The notes: a model not told the origin generated them from the sequence alone. A stretch of 64,000 bases of DNA from Phycisphaerae bacterium (GCA_012729015.1 JAAYDY010000056.1:18485-82484), one strand, 5' to 3'; positions 25,991 to 35,254 are shown, numbered from the stretch's first letter. A program made the numbers and translations.

Positions 25991-26033
25991 CGCCCGGCGG
26001 ATCGGGCATCGGGCCGCGCGGCGGCGATTTCGC

Positions 26034-26062
26034 TTGCGGCTGGGGGTGGCTTGGAGTATTGT
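26034..26062 (+). promoter_or_regulatory. Sigma-70-like promoter of the GNAT gene
   Basis: TTGCGG and TATTGT with a 17-nt gap, about 45 nt before the TTG start. Confidence 0.6.
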
Positions 26063-26109
26063 ACCGGCCTTTTTGGTGACAGTGGCGACAGCCACAGGAG
26101 GCGCCTTCC

Positions 26110-26601
26110 TTGACAGACGACCAGTTCGAGGTTCGCAAGGCCACGATCGCGGATGTGGAGCGGATTCACACGCTGATTTCGGTGGGTGCGGAACATCAGA
26201 AGATGCTGGCCCGCAGCCGCAGCGATCTGTACGAGTCGCTGCGCGACTTCATCGTGGCGGCGCGGCGATCGGACAACCTGGTTGTGGCCTGCGGCGCGCT
26301 GGCGATCACGTGGGCGGACCTGGCGGAAATCCGCAGCCTGGCAGTGGAACCGGAGTTTCAGCGACAGGGGCTGGGTCGGCGGATCGTGGCGTCGTGTCTG
26401 GCCGAGGCCAAGGGCCTGGGCATCCGCCGGGTATTCGTGCTGACGTACCAGAAGGAGTTCTTTGAGCGGCAGGGGTTCGCGGTCATCGCCAAGGAAGAGT
26501 TGCCGCACAAGATCTGGTCGGTCTGCCTGAAATGCCCGAAGTTTCCGGATTGCGACGAGATTGCGATGGCATTTGACGTGCCGGGGAATGGGGCGGCGTA
26601 G
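26110..26601 (+). CDS. Short ArgA-like GNAT N-acetyltransferase
   Basis: The 163-residue GNAT protein has the acetyl-CoA loop QRQGLGRRI preceded by IRSLAVEPEF. Its C-terminal tail CLKCPKFPDCDEIAM is typical of the small stand-alone glutamate N-acetyltransferases found in deltaproteobacteria and others. It may thus make N-acetylglutamate for arginine synthesis, but no arg gene is adjacent and related GNATs have other substrates. The TTG start is well supported by AGGAGG with an 8-nt gap and by the promoter at 26034. Confidence 0.75.
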   Translation: MTDDQFEVRKATIADVERIHTLISVGAEHQKMLARSRSDLYESLRDFIVAARRSDNLVVACGALAITWADLAEIRSLAVEPEFQRQGLGRRIVASCLAEAKGLGIRRVFVLTYQKEFFERQGFAVIAKEELPHKIWSVCLKCPKFPDCDEIAMAFDVPGNGAA

Positions 26602-26665
26602 CCGTGAGTGCCGCAACCCCGCATCGTGGCATTGGCGGGGAAGCCCACGAACACACGGCGTTTTG

Positions 26666-26707
26666 CAGGGCCAGGATGGCCCTGGGACGCACGGGCAAGA
26701 TGCCCGT
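26666..26707. repeat. Twin hairpins between convergent genes
   Basis: CAGGGCC/GGCCCTG and ACGGGCA/TGCCCGT follow each other in the gap between the GNAT and the clpX operon. A related GGTGAAAAGGCC border, inverted, is at 53340-53362. They could end transcription from both sides, though no T-run is present. Confidence 0.55.
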
Positions 26708-26775
26708 GCCACGGTGAAAAGGCCTTGTCGCGTTGAGGTGTTTGGGGCAAGGCAGCCGCCCCCGCGGGGGCGGGG

Positions 26776-26919
26776 TCACTTCTTCGGGTTGCTCTTCAGA
26801 GGCACGACGATCACCTGGCCGCACTGCTTGCAGCGGACCTTCTGGCCGCGCTGCCGTTCGTCCGCCTGGAGCATCGCCTTGCATTTCAGGTTGGGGCAGA
26901 AGAAGGTGATGATCGGCAT
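26776..26919 (-). CDS. Small zinc-ribbon protein downstream of clpX
   Basis: A 47-residue ORF starting ATG at 26919, only 3 nt after the clpX stop. It reads MPIITFFCPNLKCKAM and continues with two more cysteines in VRCKQCGQVIVV. The CX4C and CX2C pairs (C8, C13, C30, C33) suit one zinc ion. It resembles MJ0042-type zinc ribbons found at the N-termini of many bacterial proteins, here free-standing. The tail is Lys-rich. Being co-transcribed with clpX, it could be an adaptor or a regulator, but nothing in the sequence proves this. Confidence 0.65.
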   Translation of the reverse strand: MPIITFFCPNLKCKAMLQADERQRGQKVRCKQCGQVIVVPLKSNPKK

Positions 26920-26922
26920 GGT

Positions 26923-28236
26923 CTACGCGCTCTCCTTGAGCTTGGCGGCGGTGGCCAGGATGTCTTTGCGGCCGCGCACCACGTCCTCGTCCACCACATA
27001 ACGGAAGCCGGGCCCGCGGGTGGGCAGCTCGTACATGACATCGAGCATGATCTCCTCGGTGACCGCGCGTAGAGCCCGGGCTCCGGTGTTGCGGCTCATG
27101 GCGCGGCGGGCGACCTCGCGCAGCGCGCCGTCGGTGAACTCCAGCTCGCAGTTCTCCATCGCCACGAACTTCTGATATTGCTTGACCAGGGCGTTGCGCG
27201 GCTCGGTGAGGATGCTCACCAGGGCTTCCTCGTCCAGCGGCATCAGCGGCGTGAACACCGGCAGGCGCCCGACGAACTCCGGAATCAGGCCGTACTCGAT
27301 CAGGTCGTCGGGCGTCACCTGGTTCAGCAGCTCCGACTCGCGGGCGGCGCGGCTCTGGGTCGAGCCGCTCTCGTGGAACCCGATGGTGCCCTTACCGACG
27401 CGCCGGGCGATGATCTCGCCGAGGTTGTCGAACGTGCCGCCGCAGATGAACAGAATCTGGCTCGTGTCGATCTGGATGTACTGCTGCTCGGGATGTTTGC
27501 GGCCGCCCTGGGGCGGCACGTTGGCCACCGTGCCTTCGAGCATCTTCAGCAGCGACTGCTGCACGCCCTCGCCCGAGACGTCGCGCGTGATTGAGACGTT
27601 CTGGCTGGTGCGGCCGATCTTGTCGATCTCGTCGATGTAGATGATGCCTCGCTGGGCGGCCTCGACGTCGAAATCGGCCGCCTGAATGAGCCGCAGCAGG
27701 AGGTTCTCCACGTCTTCGCCGACGTAGCCGGCCTCGGTCAACGTCGTGGCGTCGCCGATGGCGAACGGCACGTGCAGGACGCGAGCCAGCGTGCGGGCCA
27801 GCAGCGTCTTGCCGCTGCCGGTCGGGCCGATCAGCAGGACGTTCGACTTCTCGAGCTCGACCGAGTCGTCGTTCTCCAGGGCGGCATTGAGCCGCTTGTA
27901 GTGATTGTGCACGGCCACCGAGACGGTCTTCTTGGCCCGCTGCTGGCCGACGATGTACTGATCGAGGAATTCGCTGATCTCGCGCGGCGACGGCACCGAG
28001 CCAATGTGGGCCGGCAACGTGCCGCTGCGGCGGCGCTCCTGCTGGATGATCGACTGGCACAGCTCGACGCACTGGGCGCAGATGAAGCAATCGTCGGGCC
28101 CCTCGATCAGCGGGCCGACCTCGCGATGGCTCTTGCCGCAGAAACTGCACACGGCGGCGCGGCGCGTACGGTCGCTCTTGCCCAGTTTGCGCCGTTCGTC
28201 GGTCGGTCCGCCGCCGTCGTTCTTGTGATTCGCCAT
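26923..28236 (-). CDS. clpX: ATP-dependent Clp protease ATP-binding subunit ClpX
   Basis: ClpX is the hexameric AAA+ unfoldase that feeds ClpP. The 437-residue protein has the N-terminal C4 zinc domain (CSFC and CFICAQC), Walker A GPTGSGKT, Walker [10 protein letters not shown], the pore-region YVGED, and the sensor/arginine-finger region ending in [11 protein letters not shown]. The N-terminus is about 25 residues longer than usual and basic. The ATG at 28236 has AAGGAG upstream. No clpP lies next to it; gpsA is 100 nt upstream on the same strand and the zinc ribbon follows. Confidence 0.96.
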   Translation of the reverse strand: MANHKNDGGGPTDERRKLGKSDRTRRAAVCSFCGKSHREVGPLIEGPDDCFICAQCVELCQSIIQQERRRSGTLPAHIGSVPSPREISEFLDQYIVGQQRAKKTVSVAVHNHYKRLNAALENDDSVELEKSNVLLIGPTGSGKTLLARTLARVLHVPFAIGDATTLTEAGYVGEDVENLLLRLIQAADFDVEAAQRGIIYIDEIDKIGRTSQNVSITRDVSGEGVQQSLLKMLEGTVANVPPQGGRKHPEQQYIQIDTSQILFICGGTFDNLGEIIARRVGKGTIGFHESGSTQSRAARESELLNQVTPDDLIEYGLIPEFVGRLPVFTPLMPLDEEALVSILTEPRNALVKQYQKFVAMENCELEFTDGALREVARRAMSRNTGARALRAVTEEIMLDVMYELPTRGPGFRYVVDEDVVRGRKDILATAAKLKESA

Positions 28237-28337
28237 GAACCCCTGACTCCTTCTACGCTTGATACGGCCCGGCTGCCGTTCGGCCGACAGCCACTTTCTG
28301 TTATCGACTACCGGATACCCACTTCTGCATGCGGCGT

Positions 28338-29357
28338 CTAGAGCGCCTCTTCCTCGCTCCGCCAGGGGCGCGTCATCAGGTCGCGCATGGCCTGCCGCGG
28401 GCTCTTGCCGGCGAACAGCACCTCGTGGACCTCGCGCGTGATCGGCATGTCCACGCCGCAACGGTCCGCCAGGGCCACCACGCTGCGCGTCGTCGGCACG
28501 CCCTCGGCCACCTGCTGGTTCATCGCCTCGAGCACCTCGGCGAGGCTCTGGCCGCGGCCGATGCGTTCGCCGACAGTGCGATTGCGGCCGTGGGCGCTGA
28601 CGCACGTCGTAATCAGGTCGCCGATGCCGGCCAGCCCCGCGAACGTCTCGCGCCGAGCCCCCAGGGTGACCCCGAGCCGCGTGATTTCGGCCAGCCCCCG
28701 CGTCAACAGCGCCGCCTTGGCGTTGACACCAAGCTCCAGGCCGTCGCAGATGCCGGCGGCCAGGGCGATGACGTTCTTCAGCGGCCCGCCCAGCTCCACG
28801 CCCACGACGTCCGAGTTGTAGTATACCCGAAAGTACGGATTGCCCATGGCGTCCTGCACGGTTTCGGCGAGATTCGGGTCCTCGGCGGCAACGACGACCG
28901 TGGCCGGCATCCGCCGCGCGACCTCGAAGGCGATGCACGGGCCGCTCAGGACCGCCAGAGTCGGCCCGCCGAGCACGTCGCGCAGGACTTCGCTGGGGCG
29001 GCACAGGGTGTCGTTCTCGATGCCCTTGGACACGCTGACGATGGGCGCCTCGGGCAGACGCCCCTGGAGGTCCCGAAACACCGCCCGCAGGTACGGCGTC
29101 GGGACGGCGCTGACGAGGAAATCCGCATCGCGCGGCACGTCGCCGACGTCGGCCGTGGGGCGAACCGACTCCGGCAGCGGCACACCCGGCAGAAACTGCC
29201 TGTTTTCGCGGTCGCGCGCCAGGGCGGCGGCGTGTTCGGCAAAGGCCGACCATAGCACGACCTCGGCCCCGCGCTCCGCCAGAAGGCACGCACACAAGGT
29301 GCCCATGCCGCCGTCGCCGATGACGGCGACCTGTCTCGTGGTGACACTCCTGCTCAT
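28338..29357 (-). CDS. gpsA: Glycerol-3-phosphate dehydrogenase (NAD(P)+)
   Basis: GpsA reduces dihydroxyacetone phosphate to sn-glycerol 3-phosphate for phospholipids. The 339-residue protein has the Rossmann motif VIGDGGMGT (the second Gly of GxGxxG is replaced by Asp-Gly-Gly spacing, still conventional), VSVSKGIE, and the catalytic Lys region [29 protein letters not shown] follows. The start at 29357 fits family N-termini but has no strong ribosome site. In-frame codons further upstream lie in repeat DNA. Confidence 0.95.
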   Translation of the reverse strand: MSRSVTTRQVAVIGDGGMGTLCACLLAERGAEVVLWSAFAEHAAALARDRENRQFLPGVPLPESVRPTADVGDVPRDADFLVSAVPTPYLRAVFRDLQGRLPEAPIVSVSKGIENDTLCRPSEVLRDVLGGPTLAVLSGPCIAFEVARRMPATVVVAAEDPNLAETVQDAMGNPYFRVYYNSDVVGVELGGPLKNVIALAAGICDGLELGVNAKAALLTRGLAEITRLGVTLGARRETFAGLAGIGDLITTCVSAHGRNRTVGERIGRGQSLAEVLEAMNQQVAEGVPTTRSVVALADRCGVDMPITREVHEVLFAGKSPRQAMRDLMTRPWRSEEEAL

Positions 29358-29455
29358 GGCCGGTAGATTACCCAAGAGCAGACGATTGGCCAAGCACAAA
29401 CCGCCCGAGGGCGCGTCAGAGGGACTGCGAGGACGGCCGAACGGAGCAGGCGGGT

Positions 29456-29620
29456 GTGCCCAAAGACTCTGGCATGTGCGGCAGTCGTTCGCCAAAGCAC
29501 GCACGGTGATCGTTCGCGAGAGCACGCACGGAGGTCGTTCGGTGGAATGGACGGTCCTGGGCCTCAGGCCTTCTGGGTTGGCCCCTGGCACGCCGGCACC
29601 CGAGGCCCGAAGGGCCGACG
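29456..29620 (+). repeat. Family E head block without the long palindrome
   Basis: It begins GCCCAAAGACTCTGGCATGT and runs to GGCCCGAAGGGCCGAC, matching the heads of the E copies at 36632 and 42208. The GCCGGCGG arms are replaced by other hairpins here. Confidence 0.75.
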
Positions 29621-29780
29621 AGAGTTAAGCCGGGGGCGAAGGCTCGACGGCCGTTTCGTCGAGCCGCCGCCCCCGGTAGCGGCCTCCTCAATAATCCCAA
29701 GCCCCGAAGGGGCGCGACCTGTTCTGTGGCCCAACAGGTTGCGCCCTTTCAGGGCTTAGAGGAAAAGTCGGGGCTCGGGT

Positions 29781-29854
29781 ACCGGAGGCTCGGTCCGGCC
29801 AACGACGGCCGGCCCAGCGCCTCCGGCTACACTCTTGCCGGCCCTGTCGGGCCT
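29781..29854 (+). repeat. 74-bp tail unit, copy 1
   Basis: Starts ACCGGAGGCTCGGTCCGG and ends GCCCTGTCGGGCCT. It matches 36995-37068 at all but one visible position, and in both places lies downstream of a family E head. Confidence 0.93.
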
Positions 29855-30267
29855 GGGTTCTTGGTCCGTATGCAGAGTTCGGCAGAACGCAGGCGGTCCT
29901 CACGCCTGACCTCCGCCATTCCGCCCGTCACCTGCCGCAGCAAGACGACCTTTGTCGTGCGGCCAGAAGGATCGGGCACACCCGAGCCGACTCATCCGCC
30001 CCGTCGCAGGCGTTTGTCACACAGCATCTTGCCGAACGACCAGGGGTTATCGTACAATACATGTCCTGTTGCAGGTAAGGCTTGGGGCCGCTCATATCGA
30101 GGACTGCGGCGGATAGGGTCTGACGGCGGCAGCGCGACCCGGATCGGGTGGCGCGGGCCGCTCCCGGGGATCATGCAGCGGAAACGGCATGCGGTCGGCA
30201 TCTGTCGTGGCCGGCGGCGTGATCGGCGTTGATGTCGGTGGTCGGCAGGGAAGCGAGTGGTCCGCCC

Positions 30268-32025
30268 ATGGCGAATCTGACGGTAATTCAGGGAGACGAT
30301 CGCGGGAAGGTCTTCGACCTGCGCGGATCGCGCATTGTCCTGGGCCGCGACCCGCAGTGCGAGGTGTCGCTGACGGACCACAGCGTGTCGCGGCACCACG
30401 CCGAGCTGCGCATCGAGGAGGGCAAGTTCCACCTGATCGACCACGCCAGCTCCAACGGCACGTTCGTCAACGGCGAGCGGATCGACGAGGCGGTGGTGCG
30501 TCCCGGAGACCAGATACGCGTCGGCGCGGTGATCCTGACGCTGGGTCGGGTGGTGACGCAGCCGCGGTTGACCTCGGGCGGGCCGGTCTACATCGACGAG
30601 GCCGGCAACGTCGTGGACGCGGCGATCCAGGCGACGGCCCGCAGCGAGTTCGATCCGCTGGTGGCGCTGACGGAGCGCGAGGACCAGGCGAGCCAGCGCC
30701 GGGCGGCCGAGAATCTGAAGGTCCTGTTCGAGTTCTCGACCACCCTGGGCGCCATCCTGAACACGCAGCAGTTGTGCGACGCGATCCTGGACATGGTGTT
30801 TGAGGTCGTCGACGCCGACCGGGCGTTCATCCTGCTTCACGACGAGGCCTCGGGAAGCATCGTGCCAAAGGCGGTGCGGTTCCGCGACGACCTGATCGGC
30901 GAGATCGAGGCCGAGCGCGGCAGCGGCCAGAAACAGGCCGAAGGCGAGCAGCCGAAGCAGCCGATCCTGGTGTCGCGGACCATCGTCAACTACTGCCTGG
31001 ACCACGGCGAGGGCGTGCTGGCGACCAACGCCATGCAGGACCGCCGCTTCGAGCAGGGCGACTCGGTGCAGGACCTGGGCATCCGCAGCGCCATCTGCGT
31101 GCCGATCAAGGCCCGGGACCGGCGCCTGGGCGTGCTGCACGTGGACACCCAGATTCAGCAGCGCCCGTTCACCGAGGTGGACCTTCGCATGATGACGAGC
31201 GTGGGTTACCTGGCGGGCCTGGCGCTGGAGAACACGCAGCTGGTGGAATCGGCGTTGCGGAACGAGCGTCTGGCGGCCGTGGGCGAGGCCGTGGCCAGCC
31301 TGTCTCACTACATCAAGAACATCCTCCAGGGGCTCCAGGGCGGCGCGAGCGTCATCGAGACGGCCCTGAAGGCCGACGACCTGGGCCGCATCCGCCGCGG
31401 ATGGGAAATCGTCCGCCGCAACCAGACGCGGATCAACGACCTGGTGCTCGACATGCTGCACTACAGCCGCAAACGCGAGCCGGTGCGACAGCAGCAGAAC
31501 GTCAACGCCGTGCTGCGCGAGGTGATCGAGCTGGCGGCGCCCCGCGCGGCTGAGAAGCAGGCCGAGGTGGTGAGCCGCCTGGACCCGGGGCTGCCGGAAA
31601 TCTGGATCGACCCGAACGGGATTCATCACGCGTGCCTGAACATCGTGGCCAACGCGATCGACGCCGTGGAGCGGCGGACCGGGCGGGTGACGGTGAGCAC
31701 GTCGGTGGAGGAGGCCGGATCGGGCCGCCGTCGGGACCGCCGACGGCAGTTCGTCATCACGGTGGCCGACAACGGCGTGGGCATTGCCGAGGAAGACCTT
31801 CAGCGCATCTTCCAGGCGTTCCATTCGACCAAGGGGCACCAGGGAACCGGTCTGGGCCTGGCGGTGTCGCAGAAGATCATCCACGAGCACGGCGGGACCA
31901 TCGAGGTCGAGAGCCACGTCGGCGGCGGCTCGACGTTTACGATCCGCCTGCCGATCGTCGAGCCGCCGGTCGCGGCCGCGGCCACGGGCCCGGAGGACGA
32001 GTCGGAGAAGACGCGGCTGGGCTGA
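30268..32025 (+). CDS. FHA-GAF sensor histidine kinase
   Basis: The 585-residue cytoplasmic protein has an FHA phosphothreonine-binding domain at about 1-100 (GRDPQCEV, SVSRHHAEL, SSNGTFVNG). A GAF domain lies at roughly 145-320, then a dimerisation segment with the phosphoacceptor His in SLSHYIKNIL. The ATPase domain has N (NIVANAIDAV), G1 (DNGVGI) and G2 (GTGLGLAVS) boxes. No membrane helix is present. FHA plus histidine kinase suggests cross-talk with Ser/Thr kinases such as the one at 37147. No response regulator is adjacent. The ATG at 30268 puts the FHA strand at the N-terminus; ATG 30232 is possible. Confidence 0.88.
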   Translation: MANLTVIQGDDRGKVFDLRGSRIVLGRDPQCEVSLTDHSVSRHHAELRIEEGKFHLIDHASSNGTFVNGERIDEAVVRPGDQIRVGAVILTLGRVVTQPRLTSGGPVYIDEAGNVVDAAIQATARSEFDPLVALTEREDQASQRRAAENLKVLFEFSTTLGAILNTQQLCDAILDMVFEVVDADRAFILLHDEASGSIVPKAVRFRDDLIGEIEAERGSGQKQAEGEQPKQPILVSRTIVNYCLDHGEGVLATNAMQDRRFEQGDSVQDLGIRSAICVPIKARDRRLGVLHVDTQIQQRPFTEVDLRMMTSVGYLAGLALENTQLVESALRNERLAAVGEAVASLSHYIKNILQGLQGGASVIETALKADDLGRIRRGWEIVRRNQTRINDLVLDMLHYSRKREPVRQQQNVNAVLREVIELAAPRAAEKQAEVVSRLDPGLPEIWIDPNGIHHACLNIVANAIDAVERRTGRVTVSTSVEEAGSGRRRDRRRQFVITVADNGVGIAEEDLQRIFQAFHSTKGHQGTGLGLAVSQKIIHEHGGTIEVESHVGGGSTFTIRLPIVEPPVAAAATGPEDESEKTRLG

Positions 32026-32127
32026 CCGACCGTGGCGGCCTTGACCCCTGATTCCGCCCGACTTCAGGCCGCAGAGGCCCAAACCACCCCATTGACACCG
32101 CCGCGGCAAACGACTATCACCGTGGCC

Positions 32128-32739
32128 ATGGACTCGACCATCGCCCTGTTCGGCGGCAGCTTCAATCCGATCCACGTCGCGCACCTGGCGGTGGCCCGGG
32201 CGGCGATGGAGGCCCTTGGGCTGGAGCGACTCGTTCTGGTGCCCAGCGCCCGGCCCCCGCACAAGCCGTCGGCCGACCTGGCCGCCGACACCCATCGCCT
32301 GGCCATGTGCCGCCTGGCCGCGGCCGACGATCCGCGCTTCGAAGTCAGCGACGTGGAGCTGCGTCGCCAAGGACCCAGCTACACGGTGGACACCCTGGCC
32401 GACGTCCGTCGCCGTCGGCCCGAGGCGTCGCTGGTGCTGCTGGTGGGGGCCGACATGCTCCGCGACCTGCATCTGTGGCATCGGTTCGAGGAGATTGTGC
32501 GTCTGGCGCGCGTGGTGACGCTGCCGCGGCCGGGCGTCGAGCTGGGCCGCCTGGAGCCGCTTCGCCGCGCCCTGGGCGACGCAACCGCCGACGCGCTGCT
32601 GGCCGACGTGCTCCCGACGCCGCGCGTGGACGTCTCGGCCACCGACATCCGCCGCCGCATCCGCCAGGGCCTGCCCATCGACGGGCTCGTGCCGCCGGCC
32701 GTGGCCGACTACATCCGCGAGCACCGGCTGTATCATTAG
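32128..32739 (+). CDS. nadD: Nicotinate-nucleotide adenylyltransferase
   Basis: NadD makes deamido-NAD from nicotinate mononucleotide and ATP. The 203-residue protein has GGSFNPIHVAHL at 9-20, ARPPHKPS (phosphate contact), and the C-terminal VSATDIRRRI motif. The ATG at 32128 puts the nucleotide motif at its usual distance from the N-terminus. It lies about 100 nt after the histidine kinase gene, without a visible ribosome site. Confidence 0.95.
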   Translation: MDSTIALFGGSFNPIHVAHLAVARAAMEALGLERLVLVPSARPPHKPSADLAADTHRLAMCRLAAADDPRFEVSDVELRRQGPSYTVDTLADVRRRRPEASLVLLVGADMLRDLHLWHRFEEIVRLARVVTLPRPGVELGRLEPLRRALGDATADALLADVLPTPRVDVSATDIRRRIRQGLPIDGLVPPAVADYIREHRLYH

Positions 32740-32756
32740 TCGCCCCGCTCCAGTGC

Positions 32757-32780
32757 GTAGGTCGGGTCAACAGACCCGAC
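32757..32780. repeat. Family A palindrome, copy 5
   Basis: Consensus orientation, 17 nt after the nadD stop. Confidence 0.9.
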
Positions 32781-32806
32781 GGCTGCTTCTGTTCGGCTCG
32801 CGCCGC

Positions 32807-32830
32807 GTCGGGTCTGTTGACCCGACCTGC
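32807..32830. repeat. Family A palindrome, copy 6 (inverted)
   Basis: Reverse orientation, 26 nt from copy 5, so the two can pair into a longer hairpin. Confidence 0.9.
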
Positions 32831-32904
32831 GCCTCCAACAACGACGGCCGCACATGCCAGAATCTTTGGGCACACCCTCCCCCGGAACACAGAGAACGAT
32901 GGCC

Positions 32905-32933
32905 TTGACACGCTCGGCAGACGTCGGTATCCT
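32905..32933 (+). promoter_or_regulatory. Strong sigma-70-like promoter of the DHS-like/hldD operon
   Basis: Perfect TTGACA, 17-nt spacer, TATCCT. Transcription should start near 32940, within the adjacent palindrome. Confidence 0.75.
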
Positions 32934-32935
32934 GT

Positions 32936-32970
32936 GGCGGTATTACGATCATGGGATTCGTAATACCGCC
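32936..32970 (+). promoter_or_regulatory. Operator-like palindrome at the transcription start
   Basis: GGCGGTATTACGA and TCGTAATACCGCC form perfect 13-bp arms around a 9-nt loop. It begins three bases after the -10 box. It could bind a dimeric repressor or fold at the 5' end of the mRNA. Confidence 0.65.
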
Positions 32971-33066
32971 GCCGGTCGGGTGCGGGGCCGGGGCTCATGC
33001 GTTGGTGCGACCGCCCAGCCTTGCAGGTCGGGTCCACGGGCCCGCCGCTGTGACGAAGGAGCCACG

Positions 33067-34197
33067 ATGAACAACGAAACGTGCGGAGTCGGCGACGGTG
33101 GGCCGACGGCCGGGGCGTCGCTGACCGCCCACGCCCGCCGACGCAAGGAGGCCCTGCTGTCCAGGCCAGTCGCGCCGCTCAGGATCGACGCCGGCCTCAC
33201 CGTTGCCGACATGGTCGAAGCCATGGCCGGCATGTCCATCCAGGCCCGCAACATCGGCCGCTGCGCCAGGGTGCTCGATCGCATGATGCGCGACCCCCAG
33301 CGTCCCACCGTGATGCTTGGCCTGGCCGGTCCGCTCATCGCCGCCGGACTCCGCGACGTCATCCGCTCTCTCGTCGCCGGCGGCTATGTCGATGTCGTCG
33401 TCTCCACCGGAGCCATCCTCTACCAGGACGTCTACCAGGCGCGCGGCTTCCGCCACTATCACGGCCACCCCAACGCCGACGACGCCGCCCTGCGCGACCT
33501 CTACGTCGACCGCATCTACGACACCTACGTCGACGAAGAGCGGTTCTGGGAGACCGACCTCTGGTGCGGACGCGTCGCCGACGAACTGCCTCCGGGCAAC
33601 TACTCCTCGCGCCAGTACCTGGACCACCTGGCCTCGCGGCTCGACGACCCCCAGTCCATTCTCCGCACGTGCCATGACGCGGGCGTCCCCGTCTTCTGCC
33701 CCGCCATCAACGACAGTTCCATCGGCATCGGTCTCACCCACCACCGGCACCGTTGCCGACAGGAGGGCCGCGACGGCCTCGTCATCGACTCGATCCGCGA
33801 CAACTACGAGCTCACCCAGATCGTCGTCGCGTCGCCCCAGACGGCCGCCGTCTACGTCGCCGGCGGCGTCCCCAAGAACTACATTAACGACAGCATCGTC
33901 ATGGGCTATATCTTCGGACTCGACCGCGGGCACGCCTACGCCGTCCAGGTCACCACAGCCGTCACGGCCGATGGCGGCCTCTCGTCCAGCACCCTCGGCG
34001 AAGCTCAGAGCTGGGGCAAAATCCACCGCGAGGCCGACGTCGCCATGGCCTGGGTCGAGCCCAGCGTGGCCCTGCCGCTCCTGGCCGCGTACCTCGTGGA
34101 CCGGCACCCGGCTCCCGCCCGGCCGCCGCTGGCACTCCAATGGCAGGGCGACCGCCTGGTGTCGCTGCGCGCGGACGACTCGCCCCGGTCACTCTGA
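33067..34197 (+). CDS. Deoxyhypusine-synthase-like protein (possible homospermidine synthase)
   Basis: The 376-residue protein belongs to the deoxyhypusine synthase family, which moves an aminobutyl group from spermidine using NAD. The catalytic Lys is present (K318 in EAQSWGKI, matching EAVSWGKI of the eukaryotic enzyme). Other conserved parts are GLAGPLIAAGLRD, STGAILYQDVY and CPAINDSSIG. Bacteria lack eIF5A, and some bacterial members make homospermidine from putrescine and spermidine. That is the best guess here, not proven. AAGGAG precedes the ATG. The gene is followed after 20 nt by hldD. Confidence 0.85.
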   Translation: MNNETCGVGDGGPTAGASLTAHARRRKEALLSRPVAPLRIDAGLTVADMVEAMAGMSIQARNIGRCARVLDRMMRDPQRPTVMLGLAGPLIAAGLRDVIRSLVAGGYVDVVVSTGAILYQDVYQARGFRHYHGHPNADDAALRDLYVDRIYDTYVDEERFWETDLWCGRVADELPPGNYSSRQYLDHLASRLDDPQSILRTCHDAGVPVFCPAINDSSIGIGLTHHRHRCRQEGRDGLVIDSIRDNYELTQIVVASPQTAAVYVAGGVPKNYINDSIVMGYIFGLDRGHAYAVQVTTAVTADGGLSSSTLGEAQSWGKIHREADVAMAWVEPSVALPLLAAYLVDRHPAPARPPLALQWQGDRLVSLRADDSPRSL

Positions 34198-34217
34198 CCC
34201 ACGAAAGGAGCGCCCCC

Positions 34218-35183
34218 GTGTACATCGTCACCGGAGGAGCGGGGTTCATCGGCGGCAATCTCGTCCGAGCCCTGGTCGCACGCGGCGAACAGGTGCTCGT
34301 CGTGGACGATCTGTCCGACCCGGCCCGCGTCGCGGCGGGCCTCGGCGACACCCACGTCGTCGATTGCCTCGACAAGGAAGCGTTTCGCGAGGCCGTCGCC
34401 GCCGGACGCACCTTCGGCGCCGTGCGCGGCCTGTTCCACCAGGGCGCCTGCGCCGACACCCTGTCCACCGACCGATGGAAACTCTGGTGGGACAACTACG
34501 AGTTCTCCACCCTCATGCTCCGATGGGCCCTCGTTCAGGACATCCCGCTCGTCTACGCCTCCAGCGCCGCCGTGTACGGCCGCGGACACGCCTTCGCCGA
34601 ACGACCCGAGAATGAACGGCCCGCCAACTACTACGCCTGGTCCAAACTGCTCTTCGACCGGTACGTGCGGCTCCACGCAAGCGGCCCGGGCAGCACCGTC
34701 GTCGGCCTCCGGTACTTCAACGTCTACGGCCCCGGCGAGTCACACAAGGGACGCATGGCCTCCACCGCCTACCAGGCCTATCGGCAGGCCACCGGCGAAG
34801 GCCTCGTCCGCCTGTTCCAGGGCACCGACGGCTTCCCCCACGGTGGCCAGCAACGCGACTTCGTCTCCGTCGCCGACGTTATCGCCGTGAACCTCCACTT
34901 CATGATGTCGCCCGAGCCCCGCCGCGCCATCGTCAACGTCGGCACCGGCTGCGCCAGATCGTTCAACGACCTGGCCGGCGCCGTCACGCGCGAGGTCGGC
35001 GGCGGATCCATCGTGTACGTCCCCATGCCCGCATCGCTGCGCGACCGCTACCAGAGCTTCACCCAGGCCGACCTCGCCGCCTTGCGACACGCCGGATACG
35101 AGGCCGAGTTCACTCCCCTGGAGACCGGCATCGCCCACGCCGTCGCTCACTGGAACGCCGAGGCCGACCCCTCCGCCGCATGA
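34218..35183 (+). CDS. hldD: ADP-L-glycero-D-manno-heptose 6-epimerase
   Basis: HldD makes the heptose donor for the LPS inner core. The 321-residue extended SDR starts YIVTGGAGFIGGNLVRAL. It has the family signature FHQGACADTLSTD, the active-site Y139 and K143 in YYAWSK, and VYGPGESHKGRMAS. The GTG start has AAAGGAG upstream. It shares an operon with the DHS-like gene. Presence of heptose synthesis supports an LPS-bearing outer membrane. Confidence 0.93.
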   Translation: MYIVTGGAGFIGGNLVRALVARGEQVLVVDDLSDPARVAAGLGDTHVVDCLDKEAFREAVAAGRTFGAVRGLFHQGACADTLSTDRWKLWWDNYEFSTLMLRWALVQDIPLVYASSAAVYGRGHAFAERPENERPANYYAWSKLLFDRYVRLHASGPGSTVVGLRYFNVYGPGESHKGRMASTAYQAYRQATGEGLVRLFQGTDGFPHGGQQRDFVSVADVIAVNLHFMMSPEPRRAIVNVGTGCARSFNDLAGAVTREVGGGSIVYVPMPASLRDRYQSFTQADLAALRHAGYEAEFTPLETGIAHAVAHWNAEADPSAA

Positions 35184-35254
35184 CCGCCATCGTGCCGTGA
35201 CACGGCACGGGCCTGGCGCCGGTGAACCGGCCGCGGGGATCGGCCGTGACGGCC

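Larger units (their letters stand above)
29358..30267. other. Long intergenic region with repeat remnants upstream of the histidine kinase
   Basis: No gene is recognised. It contains a family E head block (29456-29620), several G+C palindromes, and the 74-bp tail unit. The 3' part (30040-30260) has no repeats and should hold the kinase promoter, which I could not fix. Confidence 0.65.
32740..33066. other. Intergenic region with facing family A copies and the DHS promoter
   Basis: It contains two family A palindromes in opposite orientation, an inverted fragment of a family E head (32845-32872), and then the promoter and operator-like palindrome of the next operon. Confidence 0.7.
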
